From DAOTTW01 sp034437615 (GTDB lineage: Bacteria; Chloroflexota; Anaerolineae; Aggregatilineales; Phototrophicaceae): a stretch of 37,959 nt of DNA. Shown here in pieces: positions 9,515 through 17,603 of this stretch. The stretch covers positions 1 to 37,959 of the forward strand of contig DAOTTW010000051.1 in NCBI GenBank assembly GCA_034437615.1, in the 5' to 3' direction. The notes below the pieces were generated by a model, which was not told the origin of the DNA, searched no databases, and saw only the letters and a list, made by a program, of their open reading frames with translations. The stretch's first letter is position 1; each line of letters begins with the position of its first letter. The position numbers were made by a program, and so were the translations under genes.

Positions 9515-10525
9515 TTAAACAGCCCGACGCAAAACCCCCGTCCGCAGAAATACACGCAATTCTTCGATGCGTCCTGCGATGATTTGTGCTGCGTTGTCGC
9601 CAATCATAGGCAGATGTTGATTTTTTGCCACCCAGCGGATTGACGCAGCATGACGCACCGCGATAAACGTCTCTAGCAGGTCACGCCCGATCAACGGGCG
9701 AACGACCGTGTAACCTCCGACAAGCGCTGCCTCATAATCGGCATAGTTGGACAAATTCGCGCCTTTGAGTTGCCACAGCAACGGTGCCAGATCATAGAGG
9801 TAGTAGCCCCATGCGCAATATTCCAAGTCCAGCACAAACACCTGACCAGCGTACAGCAAAATATTTTTCAGCAGCAAATCACCGTGCAGCAAACCGAACA
9901 CATCGGCATCGTGACCGATGTCTTGCATCATAGCACGGGTTGCCTTTGCAATGGATTGCATGACCTGTTGCTGATCGGCTGTGATTAGCTCGTTTTCAGC
10001 GTTGGATGCATAAACCGAATCCGCGCCCAGTAGCCCATCCGAATCCAATTTGAGCCTGAACTGCTCACGCATTGCTGCGTCCTGTGGCGTCGCTTCATGC
10101 CAGTGCGCCAGCAAACGCCCGATAGCGCGTGCATCATCCAATGTCAGTGTTTGCGGGGAGGGCTGTTCGCCCTGCAAGCGCTCGATCAGGGCTGCTTTGA
10201 TGTGCTTGTCGGGGTCAGTCGGGTGCGGATGTGTGGCGACCTGCACCAGCTTAGCGACATGTACACTCGGTTGACCCTGAAAATAGCGCAGCGCGACGAT
10301 CTCGTTTTGTAGATGGTCAAAATCACGAAAGTTGTGGGCATCAGCTTGTACTGATGCCACAGTAACCTTCATCAGATAGCGCTGCGCCTGCGTATCGAGC
10401 GCGAACACGCTGTTATGCGTTTGTGATAGCAGCCTGACCGTTAAATCAGCCTGCGACAGCATTCCATGTGCTAGCGTGGTACAAGCATCGTAAAATTCCT
10501 GGTTAATGGTCGTCTTGTTCGTCAT
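9515..10525 (-). CDS. Aminoglycoside/choline-kinase-like phosphotransferase (APH family)
   Basis: A protein of about 336 residues with a kinase-like fold. The catalytic loop is HGDLLLKN (Brenner motif HxDxxxxN), and the metal-binding segment VLDLEYCAWGYYLYDLA follows. An N-lobe phosphate-anchor region (NSVFAL...YLMKVT) holds the likely ATP-binding Lys. Such enzymes phosphorylate small molecules (homoserine, choline, fructosamine, aminoglycosides); I cannot name the substrate. The frame extends to a GTG at 10552, but AGATGAGG sits six bases before the ATG at 10525 (MTNKTTINQ), which is taken as the start. Divergent from the histidine phosphatase gene. Confidence 0.82.
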   Translation of the reverse strand: MTNKTTINQEFYDACTTLAHGMLSQADLTVRLLSQTHNSVFALDTQAQRYLMKVTVASVQADAHNFRDFDHLQNEIVALRYFQGQPSVHVAKLVQVATHPHPTDPDKHIKAALIERLQGEQPSPQTLTLDDARAIGRLLAHWHEATPQDAAMREQFRLKLDSDGLLGADSVYASNAENELITADQQQVMQSIAKATRAMMQDIGHDADVFGLLHGDLLLKNILLYAGQVFVLDLEYCAWGYYLYDLAPLLWQLKGANLSNYADYEAALVGGYTVVRPLIGRDLLETFIAVRHAASIRWVAKNQHLPMIGDNAAQIIAGRIEELRVFLRTGVLRRAV

Positions 10526-10623
10526 TGTCATCCTCATCTGGATGTGGGCCACATCCCACCCTGCCGAAAAAGTTTAATATGCCTATACTATAAGCAAGAT
10601 CAAACAGATTGACAGGCAACGAC

Positions 10624-11247
10624 ATGAGTGGACCTCTAACCCTATATTTCATCCGTCACGGCGAAGTGCACAACCCGGAGAAGATTCTGTATGGGCGTTT
10701 ACCGGGCTACGGACTGAGCACAAGCGGACGTAGGCAAGCATCTGCTGCGGCAAACGCGCTGAAAGACGTTCGGCTTGATGCGCTGTATAGCAGCCCCATG
10801 CAACGCGCCCAGGAAACCGCCAGTATCATTGCTGATGCACAGGCCACCCCGCCAGCAATCCAGACCGATGAGCGCCTGAACGAAGTTCATACGCCGCTTG
10901 ATGGCACACCGCACAGCGAGCTAGAAAAGACCCTGTTCGACATCTACACAGGCAACGAACCACCCCATGAGCAGCCTGCCGATGTCCGTCTGCGCGTGCT
11001 TGACTTCATACAAGCGATGCGCAGCAAACACGCAGGGCAGCACATCGCAGCGCTTACACATGGCGATATTGTCGTGACGGCTTTCCTGTACGCCATGCAA
11101 TACGCAGGCAACGACATCGCACGAGGCAAATTGGTCGATTTGGGCCTGCCTGAACCCTATCCACTGACGGCATCGCTATCCATCCTGACGTATCACACAA
11201 CAGACCCGGACGAAAAACCGAGCTATCTATACAAGCGGCCCTATTAA
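10624..11247 (+). CDS. Histidine phosphatase (phosphoglycerate mutase-like)
   Basis: A protein of 207 residues. The phosphoacceptor motif is FIRHGEVHN (His12), followed by LYSSPMQRAQETA with the second conserved Arg, and by ALTHGD, which carries the second catalytic His. These cytosolic enzymes dephosphorylate small metabolites or proteins; some are cofactor-dependent mutases. The active site is complete, in contrast to the paralogue-like gene at 37165. The start is set at the ATG at 10624 with AGG seven bases upstream; an in-frame TTG at 10609 is the alternative. TATACT at 10584-10589 could be its -10. Confidence 0.88.
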   Translation: MSGPLTLYFIRHGEVHNPEKILYGRLPGYGLSTSGRRQASAAANALKDVRLDALYSSPMQRAQETASIIADAQATPPAIQTDERLNEVHTPLDGTPHSELEKTLFDIYTGNEPPHEQPADVRLRVLDFIQAMRSKHAGQHIAALTHGDIVVTAFLYAMQYAGNDIARGKLVDLGLPEPYPLTASLSILTYHTTDPDEKPSYLYKRPY

Positions 11248-11377
11248 CCAACGCTTGTTGTAATGATATGACACTGGACGAAAAGATGCTTGTACGCTAT
11301 TAATAATGGCGTCTTGCATAACTATACAAACGCACGAGAACGAGCAGATTCGAGAGCAGACAGGCATGGGATACAAT

Positions 11378-12208
11378 ATGACCGAGCAAAACTTCGCGGG
11401 CCAGCAACTCGCAGAGCAAGATTTCTCCGGGCAAGATTTACGACATGCGGATTTTTCCGGTGCGGACCTGACAGGTGCCCGCTTCGTGGATGCACAACTC
11501 GATGAAGCTGACCTCAACGATGCTAACCTGCAAAACGCAGACTTTACCAACGCTTCACTGAGATTAACCAATTTACAAGGTGCGACGGTGAAGGGCATCA
11601 TCCTCAATGGAGCCGACCTGCATCACCTCAATATCCGTTACTCACATCTTGATATGAGTGGGGCCGACCTGCGCAACGTGCGCAATTGGGAAGTCAAAAT
11701 CGCGTATCTGATGAACCTTGCCGGGGCCAACTTACAGGGGTTGTCGTTACAGGGGTTGCAGCTCAAGCGTGCTGAACTGCCAAAGGCGGACCTCAGCCAC
11801 ACGCATCTGCGACAATGTGACCTGAGTGGCGCTAACCTCGCCGGCGCAAACCTGAGCCATGCTGACCTAAGCGGCTCATCGCTATCAACGGTGATTGAGC
11901 CACGCATCCGCGACAATCGCAGCTATCACGTCTCGTTTTACACGGATTTACGGCAAGCCAACCTCGACCATACCGACCTCAGCCGCACAGACATGCAGAA
12001 GGCCAATCTGTATCAGGCGATGACGCAAAATACGAATGTTGACCGTGCGCTGTTCGACGGTGTGACCTTACCCGATGGTGAGCGCTACCAGGCAGAGCCG
12101 ATGGTCAAGCGCTTCTTCTTCATCACGCTGAGCAGGACCCCCGCCAGTGACATCAAACAATTTGGCATGGTCGGCACCCCAATCACGCGCATGATGTATG
12201 AGGATTGA
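11378..12208 (+). CDS. Pentapeptide repeat protein
   Basis: A protein of 276 residues built of A(D/N)LXX-type five-residue repeats, for example FSGAD LTGAR, ADLND ANLQN ADFTN and NLAGA NLSHA DLSGS. They should fold into a right-handed quadrilateral beta helix. The repeat is interrupted near residues 95-110 (VRNWEVKIAYLMN) and near 170-185 (EPRIRDNRSYH). A non-repeat C-terminal tail (about 235-276) ends in TPITRMMYED. Family functions vary (DNA mimicry, protein interaction), and none can be assigned here. The chosen ATG begins just at the repeat region; in-frame ATGs at 11366 and 11306 would add 4 or 24 residues, and none has a strong ribosome site. Confidence 0.85.
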   Translation: MTEQNFAGQQLAEQDFSGQDLRHADFSGADLTGARFVDAQLDEADLNDANLQNADFTNASLRLTNLQGATVKGIILNGADLHHLNIRYSHLDMSGADLRNVRNWEVKIAYLMNLAGANLQGLSLQGLQLKRAELPKADLSHTHLRQCDLSGANLAGANLSHADLSGSSLSTVIEPRIRDNRSYHVSFYTDLRQANLDHTDLSRTDMQKANLYQAMTQNTNVDRALFDGVTLPDGERYQAEPMVKRFFFITLSRTPASDIKQFGMVGTPITRMMYED

Positions 12209-12409
12209 CAAGCAACGGCCCATCCTAACAGGCAACGCTTTGTCGCACGCCACGTTAACTCACATATAGACTTATCAGCCGTTTAATCCTCGAACAAACG
12301 CATCTTAAACCACACCCTCCACAATCCACGTGCTTCATATTTATCCATTGCAAGCTAACCACAGATAGACAAATAGACAAATAGAAAAGAAGAAAGAAGG
12401 TAAACTCAC

Positions 12410-13978
12410 ATGAAGCATACACAATTGCGTGCTTTCGTTGTGTCATTGCTGCTGGCTCTGATGGCTGGCGCAAGTAGCGCACAGATGACCGTTTCGCTGG
12501 AAGTCCTCGGTACATACGACAGCGGCATCCGCTATGAAAGTGCCGCCGAAATCGTGGCCTATGACGCCAGCAATCAGCGCTTGCTCGTCGTCAACAGCGC
12601 CAGCGAAGGCGGTTCGCTCGATTACATCGACATCAGCGACCCGGCAAACCCAACACTGTTCAACACCATTTCGATGGATGAATTTGGCGACGGTGCCAAT
12701 AGCGTTGCCGTTAGTGGTGATCTGGTCGCGGTTGCTGTGCAAGGCGATGGCGTGGACGCCAACGGTACAGTTGTCTTCTTTGACCTAGAAGGCAACGTGT
12801 TGAATCAATTTACCGTCGGTGTGCTGCCGGATATGGTGACCTTCACACCGAATGGCCAATATGCGTTGGTCGCTAACGAAGGCGAACCCAGCGACGATTA
12901 CAGTATCGACCCAGAAGGTTCCGTCAGCATCATCAGCCTGGGCGATGACGTGGCCAACCAAGCCGACGACGAAAGCAGCGTGACGAACGTCAGCTTCGAG
13001 GTCCTGAACGACGCGGAACTAGACCTGAGCGTGCGTATCTTCGGGCCGGATGCCAGCGTCGCGCAAGACCTGGAACCGGAATACATCGTTGTGAGCGACG
13101 ACAGCAGCACCGCTTACGTCAGCGCGCAGGAAAACAACGCCATGATCGTGATCGACATCGAAGCGGGCACAGTCGTTGATATTCACGGCTACGGCTTCAA
13201 GGATTACAGCCAACAGGCGAACGCCATCGACCCTAGCAACAGGGATGGCGGCGTGAACATCCGCCCGGTACCTGTCTTTGGTATGTACCAGCCGGACGCT
13301 ATCGCCTACTACAACGCCGGTGGCCTGGAATACATCGTGACCGCCAACGAAGGCGACGCCCGCGACTACGACACCTTCTCCGAAGAAGAACGCATCGCGG
13401 ACATCACGCTAGACGAGGCGGCCTTCCCGAACGCCGCTGAGCTACAGGCAGAAAGCAACCTGGGCCGCCTGCTCATCACGACCACACTGGGCGATAGCGA
13501 TGGCGACGGTGCCTATGAAGCACTGTATAGCTACGGTGCCCGTTCCTTCTCCATCTTTAGCACCGATGGCAACCTGATCTACGACAGTGGCAACGACTTC
13601 GCCCTGATTACGTCCACGCTGCCCTACTTCAACGGCAATGGCCTGACGCCAGACTTCGATGGCCGCAGCGATGACAAGGGTGCAGAGCCGGAAGCGCTGA
13701 CGCTCGGTGAATTGGATGGCCGCACACTGGCCTTCATCGGCCTGGAACGCACGGGCGGCATCATGGTCTATGACATCACCGACCCCTTCGCTGTGCAATT
13801 CCTGACCTACACCAATAACGTCAACCCCGATGGCGACGTAGAAGACGGCACTGCTGGCGATGTCGGCCCCGAAGGTCTGGTTTACATCAGCCCGGACGAA
13901 AGCCCCAACGGTGAAGCGCTGCTGGTTGTCTCTAATGAAGTGAGCGGCACCACCACCGTCTATCAGATCAACCGCTAA
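12410..13978 (+). CDS. Secreted choice-of-anchor I domain protein (beta-propeller-like)
   Basis: A 522-residue protein with a clear Sec signal peptide (residues 1-24, cleavage after ASSA). The rest matches the choice-of-anchor I pattern: FTPNGQYALVANEGEPSDDY, YIVTANEGDARDYDTF, DDKGAEPEALTLGELDGR, then DVGPEGLVYISPDESPNG and a C-terminal VVSNEVSGTTTVY. It is strongly acidic and Asp-rich (DSDGDGAYE), suggesting calcium binding outside the cell. No C-terminal sorting anchor is visible. Members are often extracellular proteins of unknown or phosphatase-associated function. AGAAGG precedes the ATG. A strong hairpin at 14008-14042 follows the stop, so the gene is probably monocistronic. Confidence 0.85.
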   Translation: MKHTQLRAFVVSLLLALMAGASSAQMTVSLEVLGTYDSGIRYESAAEIVAYDASNQRLLVVNSASEGGSLDYIDISDPANPTLFNTISMDEFGDGANSVAVSGDLVAVAVQGDGVDANGTVVFFDLEGNVLNQFTVGVLPDMVTFTPNGQYALVANEGEPSDDYSIDPEGSVSIISLGDDVANQADDESSVTNVSFEVLNDAELDLSVRIFGPDASVAQDLEPEYIVVSDDSSTAYVSAQENNAMIVIDIEAGTVVDIHGYGFKDYSQQANAIDPSNRDGGVNIRPVPVFGMYQPDAIAYYNAGGLEYIVTANEGDARDYDTFSEEERIADITLDEAAFPNAAELQAESNLGRLLITTTLGDSDGDGAYEALYSYGARSFSIFSTDGNLIYDSGNDFALITSTLPYFNGNGLTPDFDGRSDDKGAEPEALTLGELDGRTLAFIGLERTGGIMVYDITDPFAVQFLTYTNNVNPDGDVEDGTAGDVGPEGLVYISPDESPNGEALLVVSNEVSGTTTVYQINR

Positions 13979-14007
13979 TTCGTGAGCATTTTCAGTTAGA
14001 ATGCATA

Positions 14008-14046
14008 ACACCCTCTGCTGTTGTGATGACGGCAGAGGGTGTTGTT
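14008..14046 (+). terminator. Stem-loop terminator after the choice-of-anchor I gene
   Basis: ACACCCTCTGC (14008-14018) pairs perfectly with GCAGAGGGTGT (14032-14042), and the stem can extend inward with G-T pairs to a three-base loop. A weak T-rich tail (TTGTT) follows. It starts 30 bases after the upstream stop codon. The GTG/ATG codons at 14023/14026 of the next reading frame lie inside this hairpin. Confidence 0.7.
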
Positions 14047-14079
14047 GCTTACACGCCTGAAAAACAGCCGAAGAGCCTG

Positions 14080-15009
14080 ATGCAACGATTTGACCTGACA
14101 CGCGCATTACCCACCCGCACCAGCAGCAACACACAACGCGCATACTACCGCTGGATTGACCGCTATCTAGTCGATCAGGCTGGATTAAAAGCGACGCACG
14201 GCGACTTTCGCATTGAACGGATGCAGCAATTACCCGTCAAGCTGCTGCGCCAACACCTAACCGCTGATGATCTGCGGCGGTGGTTAGATACGCTGGTAGC
14301 TGAAGGGCACGGTCGCCAGAGCTTGGACCAAGCGCGTGCAGCCATCGTCACGCTAGCTGAATTGATGGCACAGGCCGACCTGCTATCTAACGAAAAAGCC
14401 CGCAAGGTCCGCGAGATCAGCGTGCCACCGATTGCCAGGAACGACGCACCTGCCACCTTGCTCTCAAATACCGAGTTGCAACGCCTGATTATCGCAGCAC
14501 GCGATATGGCCACCTCTCACAATCAAATGCTGCGCAATAACGTCGTCGCTAGCATGTTATGCACGATGGCCTTGCGCCGTGAGGAGCTATCTATGGCTAA
14601 ATGGGGCGACATCGCCCTGATTGAAGGCAAGATTGTGCTGGTGATGCAGGGTGGTGATACCGTGCCGATTCAACGCAACGTGCTGAACGCAATTGACCGC
14701 TGGCGCAGCGCCAACGCCGCCAACCAGCAAGAGGTGCTCAAACACAGCGCACTGATCCGGCGCATCTGGAAGGGTGGTCGCATCGCCAGAGAAGGCTTAT
14801 CCCCGGATGGCGTGTGGTTGATCATCCGCGACGCTGCGCGCTATGCCAACTTGGGCCACGTTACGCCGGATGATTTGCGCCGTTCCGCCGCCGTAGGCTT
14901 GAGGGAAAAAGGCGTCGAAATCGAAGAGATTAGCCGCCTGCTGCGCCATCGCAACGTGACCATCACAGAACGCTTCCTGGCCAAAATCCCCAAGCCATCA
15001 GCAGACTAA
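14080..15009 (+). CDS. Tyrosine-recombinase-like protein lacking the catalytic Tyr
   Basis: A 309-residue protein with the two-domain plan of phage-integrase-family recombinases: an N-terminal SAM-like DNA-binding half (about 10-115) and a C-terminal catalytic-fold half (about 130-305). Box I Arg is present (ALRREEL, Arg166). In the TPHxLR motif the His is Asp (TPDDLR, Asp264) while Arg267 is kept. The late His is kept (LLRHRN, His290), but the nucleophilic Tyr nine residues later is Phe (TERFL, Phe299, codon ttc), and the beta-hairpin Lys is not visible. It probably binds DNA but cannot cut it by the usual route. Longer starts at 14023/14026 fall inside the terminator hairpin, so ATG 14080 is preferred. 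No phage or transposon genes adjoin it. Confidence 0.75.
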   Translation: MQRFDLTRALPTRTSSNTQRAYYRWIDRYLVDQAGLKATHGDFRIERMQQLPVKLLRQHLTADDLRRWLDTLVAEGHGRQSLDQARAAIVTLAELMAQADLLSNEKARKVREISVPPIARNDAPATLLSNTELQRLIIAARDMATSHNQMLRNNVVASMLCTMALRREELSMAKWGDIALIEGKIVLVMQGGDTVPIQRNVLNAIDRWRSANAANQQEVLKHSALIRRIWKGGRIAREGLSPDGVWLIIRDAARYANLGHVTPDDLRRSAAVGLREKGVEIEEISRLLRHRNVTITERFLAKIPKPSAD

Positions 15010-15046
15010 ATTGCCCCACGTTTGCACCACGCAGACGCACAAGGCA

Positions 15047-15075
15047 TTGCACCTGTCTTGCGATACTGCTATCAC
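15047..15075 (+). promoter_or_regulatory. Promoter placed for a near-leaderless glycoside hydrolase mRNA
   Basis: TTGCAC (15047-15052), a 17-base spacer and TATCAC (15070-15075), preceded by TGC (extended -10). The predicted transcription start near 15082 is two bases before the ATG at 15084, and no ribosome-binding site precedes that ATG. Confidence 0.45.
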
Positions 15076-15083
15076 TTGGCGAC

Positions 15084-16337
15084 ATGAACACCTTACGCGC
15101 TGTCCTCACGACAATTAGCACTATATCAGGGGTACTCGGTGCGCTGATCTGGCAGCATTGGCGCTGGTTTGCACGGGTGGGCTTGCTATTTGGCCTGCTG
15201 AGCTTCATCGCGCCACCAGCACCACGCGCCGTTCTGGGTCCACAGCAAAGCGTCAGTAGCAACAGCCCTATGTTATGTGTGCACACGCGCCTGATTGATG
15301 AGGTCTTCGAGTGGAAAATTCAGCGCTCTTTGCAATTGGTACGTGAAATGGGCGCAGATCACATCGTAGAGTTCTTCCCCTGGGCCTATATCGAACGTCA
15401 ACCGGGGCGCTATGATTGGGCGCAGACCGATAAAATCCTGCGCCACGCAGAAAATCAGGGCTTGCAGTTGATAGCCCGCATGGGTTTCGTGCCGCGCTGG
15501 GCACAGGGTGACGATGCAGGCGACTTCGCAATGCTGAATTATCTGCCAGAGGCGGCCTACGACGATTTTGCGCGCTTTGTGGCCACCTTTGCGGCACGCT
15601 ACGCCGCTACCGTCGATCATCTCATTATCTGGAACGAGCCAAACCTCGCCTTTGAGTGGGGCTTTCAGCAGGTGGACGCTAACAGCTATGTGGATTTGCT
15701 ACAGGTGGTTTACGAGCAGGTCAAGCAGGCTAACCCTGATATGATTATCCTGGCTGGTGCGCTGGCCCCGACATTAGAGCCTGCCAGCAGCCCCAACGGG
15801 TTAAACGACCTGATTTACTTGCAGCAGATGCTAGCGGCTGGCGCAGCAGATCACATGGACGGCCTCGCGGTGCATACCTACGGCTTTACACAGCCCCCAC
15901 AAGCAGACCCGTCACCCGATGTCCTGAACTTTCGGCGTGCTGAATTGCTGCATGATCTATTGAACGAGTATGCGCTACAGATGCCCGTCACCATCACCGA
16001 AAGCGGCTGGAACGATCATCCACGCTGGACGCAAGCCGTGCGCCCAGCGCAGCGTGTGCAATACACGGTGGATGCCTTGCGCTACGCTGAAAGCAACTGG
16101 CCCTGGCTCGATCAGCTTTGCCTGTGGGCGTTTCGCTATCCCGCGCCGACCTACAGCTATCCCGATTATTACACGCTGGTCACGCCGGATTTCACGCTCA
16201 AGCCCATCTATTATGCGCTGCAAGCCTACGCCACAAGCGCTGAACAAACGCTGGACGATAGCTTATGGCTGCCAGCGCCCACAGAACCAGAAAATCAGAC
16301 GACACAGCCAGCAGATCAAACGGACAATGTCCCGTGA
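15084..16337 (+). CDS. Membrane-anchored glycoside hydrolase (clan GH-A, GH39/GH5-like)
   Basis: A 417-residue protein. An N-terminal hydrophobic segment (about residues 26-44) can act as signal-anchor, putting the enzyme outside the cell. The TIM-barrel region has FFPWAYIERQPGRYDW near strand 2, IIWNEPN with the acid/base Glu185, and VTITESGW with the nucleophile Glu306, the clan A two-Glu arrangement. The C terminus is polar and Pro/Gln-rich. Substrate is unknown; being followed by three glycosyltransferases suggests trimming or remodelling of an envelope polysaccharide. The next gene starts at its stop codon (GTGA overlap or three bases beyond), so the two are translationally linked. Confidence 0.82.
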   Translation: MNTLRAVLTTISTISGVLGALIWQHWRWFARVGLLFGLLSFIAPPAPRAVLGPQQSVSSNSPMLCVHTRLIDEVFEWKIQRSLQLVREMGADHIVEFFPWAYIERQPGRYDWAQTDKILRHAENQGLQLIARMGFVPRWAQGDDAGDFAMLNYLPEAAYDDFARFVATFAARYAATVDHLIIWNEPNLAFEWGFQQVDANSYVDLLQVVYEQVKQANPDMIILAGALAPTLEPASSPNGLNDLIYLQQMLAAGAADHMDGLAVHTYGFTQPPQADPSPDVLNFRRAELLHDLLNEYALQMPVTITESGWNDHPRWTQAVRPAQRVQYTVDALRYAESNWPWLDQLCLWAFRYPAPTYSYPDYYTLVTPDFTLKPIYYALQAYATSAEQTLDDSLWLPAPTEPENQTTQPADQTDNVP

Positions 16338-16339
16338 CA

Positions 16340-17170
16340 ATGCCTGATAACTGGAGCACACAGCACTGGTCATTAACTGCCTGGCGTCATGCACGCTTGT
16401 TGTGGTTCATCGCGCTGATTGCTGCGGCTTTGCTCATCATAATTCTGCTGTTTGCGTTGCCGCGCCTGCAAACGGCCCTGGCACCACCACCGGACCCGCT
16501 GCCACATGGCGAATTGCGCGTCGGGGTTGATCCCAGTGTGCCGCCCTTCGCCGTTGATACGGGGCAGGGGCTAGCGGGTGTCGATATTGACCTGGGCAAT
16601 GCATTGGGTGAGGTGCTGAATGTGCCTGTGCGCTTTGTGCCTGTCAGCTTCGATGGCCTGTACGACGCCCTGTATGCCGATCAGGTGGACGTGCTGATTT
16701 CAGCATTGCGCCTGGACCCCAACGTAACGCAGCGCGTGCGCTACACCCGCACTTACTTCGATAATGGGCTGGTGCTGGTCAGTTCGGTGGCTGCGCCTGT
16801 CTACGAGATGCGTGCATTGGCCGATCACACGCTGGCATATGAATTCGGCAGCAGTGCAGACTTAGAAGCACGCCGTTGGACGCAGCGCATTGGTGATTTT
16901 GCCACGCGCCCCTATGAACTGCCGCGCTATGCGTTGGATGCGGTGCGTTTAGGCCATGCGGATGCCGCGCTGGTGGATGCCACCTCTTATTTTCTGTATG
17001 GCGCTGAGCATCCACAATGGCAGACGACCTATGCACGCATCACGGCGGATCATTATTTGCTGGCTGTGCGTGCTGACCATGTGTTTCGCTGGCAGGTCAT
17101 CGACGGTGCGCTGAAAAAACTGCTGGATACGGGCCGCGTGGATGCCATCCTGAACCGCTGGTTCTCCTAG
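16340..17170 (+). CDS. Membrane-anchored periplasmic-binding-type protein (SBP family 3)
   Basis: A 276-residue protein with one N-terminal transmembrane helix (about 22-43), a Pro-rich linker and a family 3 solute-binding domain like those of polar amino acid transporters. Visible landmarks are GELRVGVDPSVPPFAV, GVDIDLGNALGEVLNVPVRFVP, the inter-lobe segment around RVRYTRTYFDNGLVLV, and the closing DAILNRWFS. No permease or ATPase gene is nearby, so it may sense or bind a ligand rather than feed a transporter. The ATG at 16340 follows the upstream stop by two bases; a GTG at 16334 would overlap that stop (GTGA). Either fits coupled translation. Confidence 0.78.
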   Translation: MPDNWSTQHWSLTAWRHARLLWFIALIAAALLIIILLFALPRLQTALAPPPDPLPHGELRVGVDPSVPPFAVDTGQGLAGVDIDLGNALGEVLNVPVRFVPVSFDGLYDALYADQVDVLISALRLDPNVTQRVRYTRTYFDNGLVLVSSVAAPVYEMRALADHTLAYEFGSSADLEARRWTQRIGDFATRPYELPRYALDAVRLGHADAALVDATSYFLYGAEHPQWQTTYARITADHYLLAVRADHVFRWQVIDGALKKLLDTGRVDAILNRWFS

Positions 17171-17180
17171 CAGCACATCA

Positions 17181-17227
17181 CAACAAGCCCCCTAAACAAT
17201 AGGGGCCATATCTCGCAACAAGCCCCT
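17181..17227 (+). other. Mutually exclusive small hairpins in intergenic region
   Basis: CAACAAGCCCC occurs at 17181-17191 and again at 17216-17226. Between them TAGGGGC (17200-17206) can pair with either copy's GCCCC, giving two alternative hairpins before the small membrane protein gene. There is no T run. Whether this is a regulatory switch is speculative. Confidence 0.25.
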
Positions 17228-17279
17228 TACACTGAAATTAAGCATCAATACAGTAATTTTCGGGGAGCCGCGTTGCGTT

Positions 17280-17579
17280 ATGGACCCAATCGAAGCATTA
17301 CAGAATGCAAATCCAACTGTCGTGTTATGCTGTGGCAGCAGCCTGATCTTCTTGTTGCTGGTGCTGCTGGCGGGTAAGCAATTCTTGCAGGTCGCGCTGG
17401 CGGGTTGCGCCATCATCCCCGCATTGCTGATTAGTTACGGCATCGGCTTCCTGGTGATCGGCTTGCTGTATGGCGGCGAAGCGGCTGTCGTCGGTGGCCT
17501 GATGACGGTGGGCTTCATGACGCTGTTCTTGCGCATCGTCTGGCACTGGTTCAGGCACTACCAGCCCTGGTCCGCTTGA
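17280..17579 (+). CDS. Small membrane protein, unknown function
   Basis: A 99-residue protein with about three hydrophobic segments (residues about 14-30, 36-60 and 63-88), ending in WHWFRHYQPWSA. I recognise no family. It lies between the solute-binding-like gene and the first GT4 gene on the same strand, 24 bases before the latter, so it is probably part of the glycan cluster. No strong ribosome site is seen (GGGGAG lies about 12 bases upstream of the ATG). Confidence 0.6.
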   Translation: MDPIEALQNANPTVVLCCGSSLIFLLLVLLAGKQFLQVALAGCAIIPALLISYGIGFLVIGLLYGGEAAVVGGLMTVGFMTLFLRIVWHWFRHYQPWSA

Positions 17580-17590
17580 TGCTGGCGCGT

Positions 17591-17596
17591 TATACT
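17591..17596 (+). promoter_or_regulatory. Possible -10 element for a leaderless GT4 transcript
   Basis: TATACT ends seven bases before the ATG at 17604, so transcription would start almost on the start codon. No ribosome-binding site precedes that ATG and no good -35 was found. Low certainty. Confidence 0.3.
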
Positions 17597-17603
17597 GCGG
17601 CGC

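Noticed and set aside
9365..9643. A 92-codon plus-strand open frame between the MFS and kinase genes
   Set aside because: Overlaps the 3' end of the kinase by about 130 bases, has no ribosome site and no recognisable similarity.
13442..14143. A 233-codon minus-strand open frame opposite the choice-of-anchor I gene and across the terminator
   Set aside because: Runs through the terminator hairpin and has the composition of an antisense shadow.
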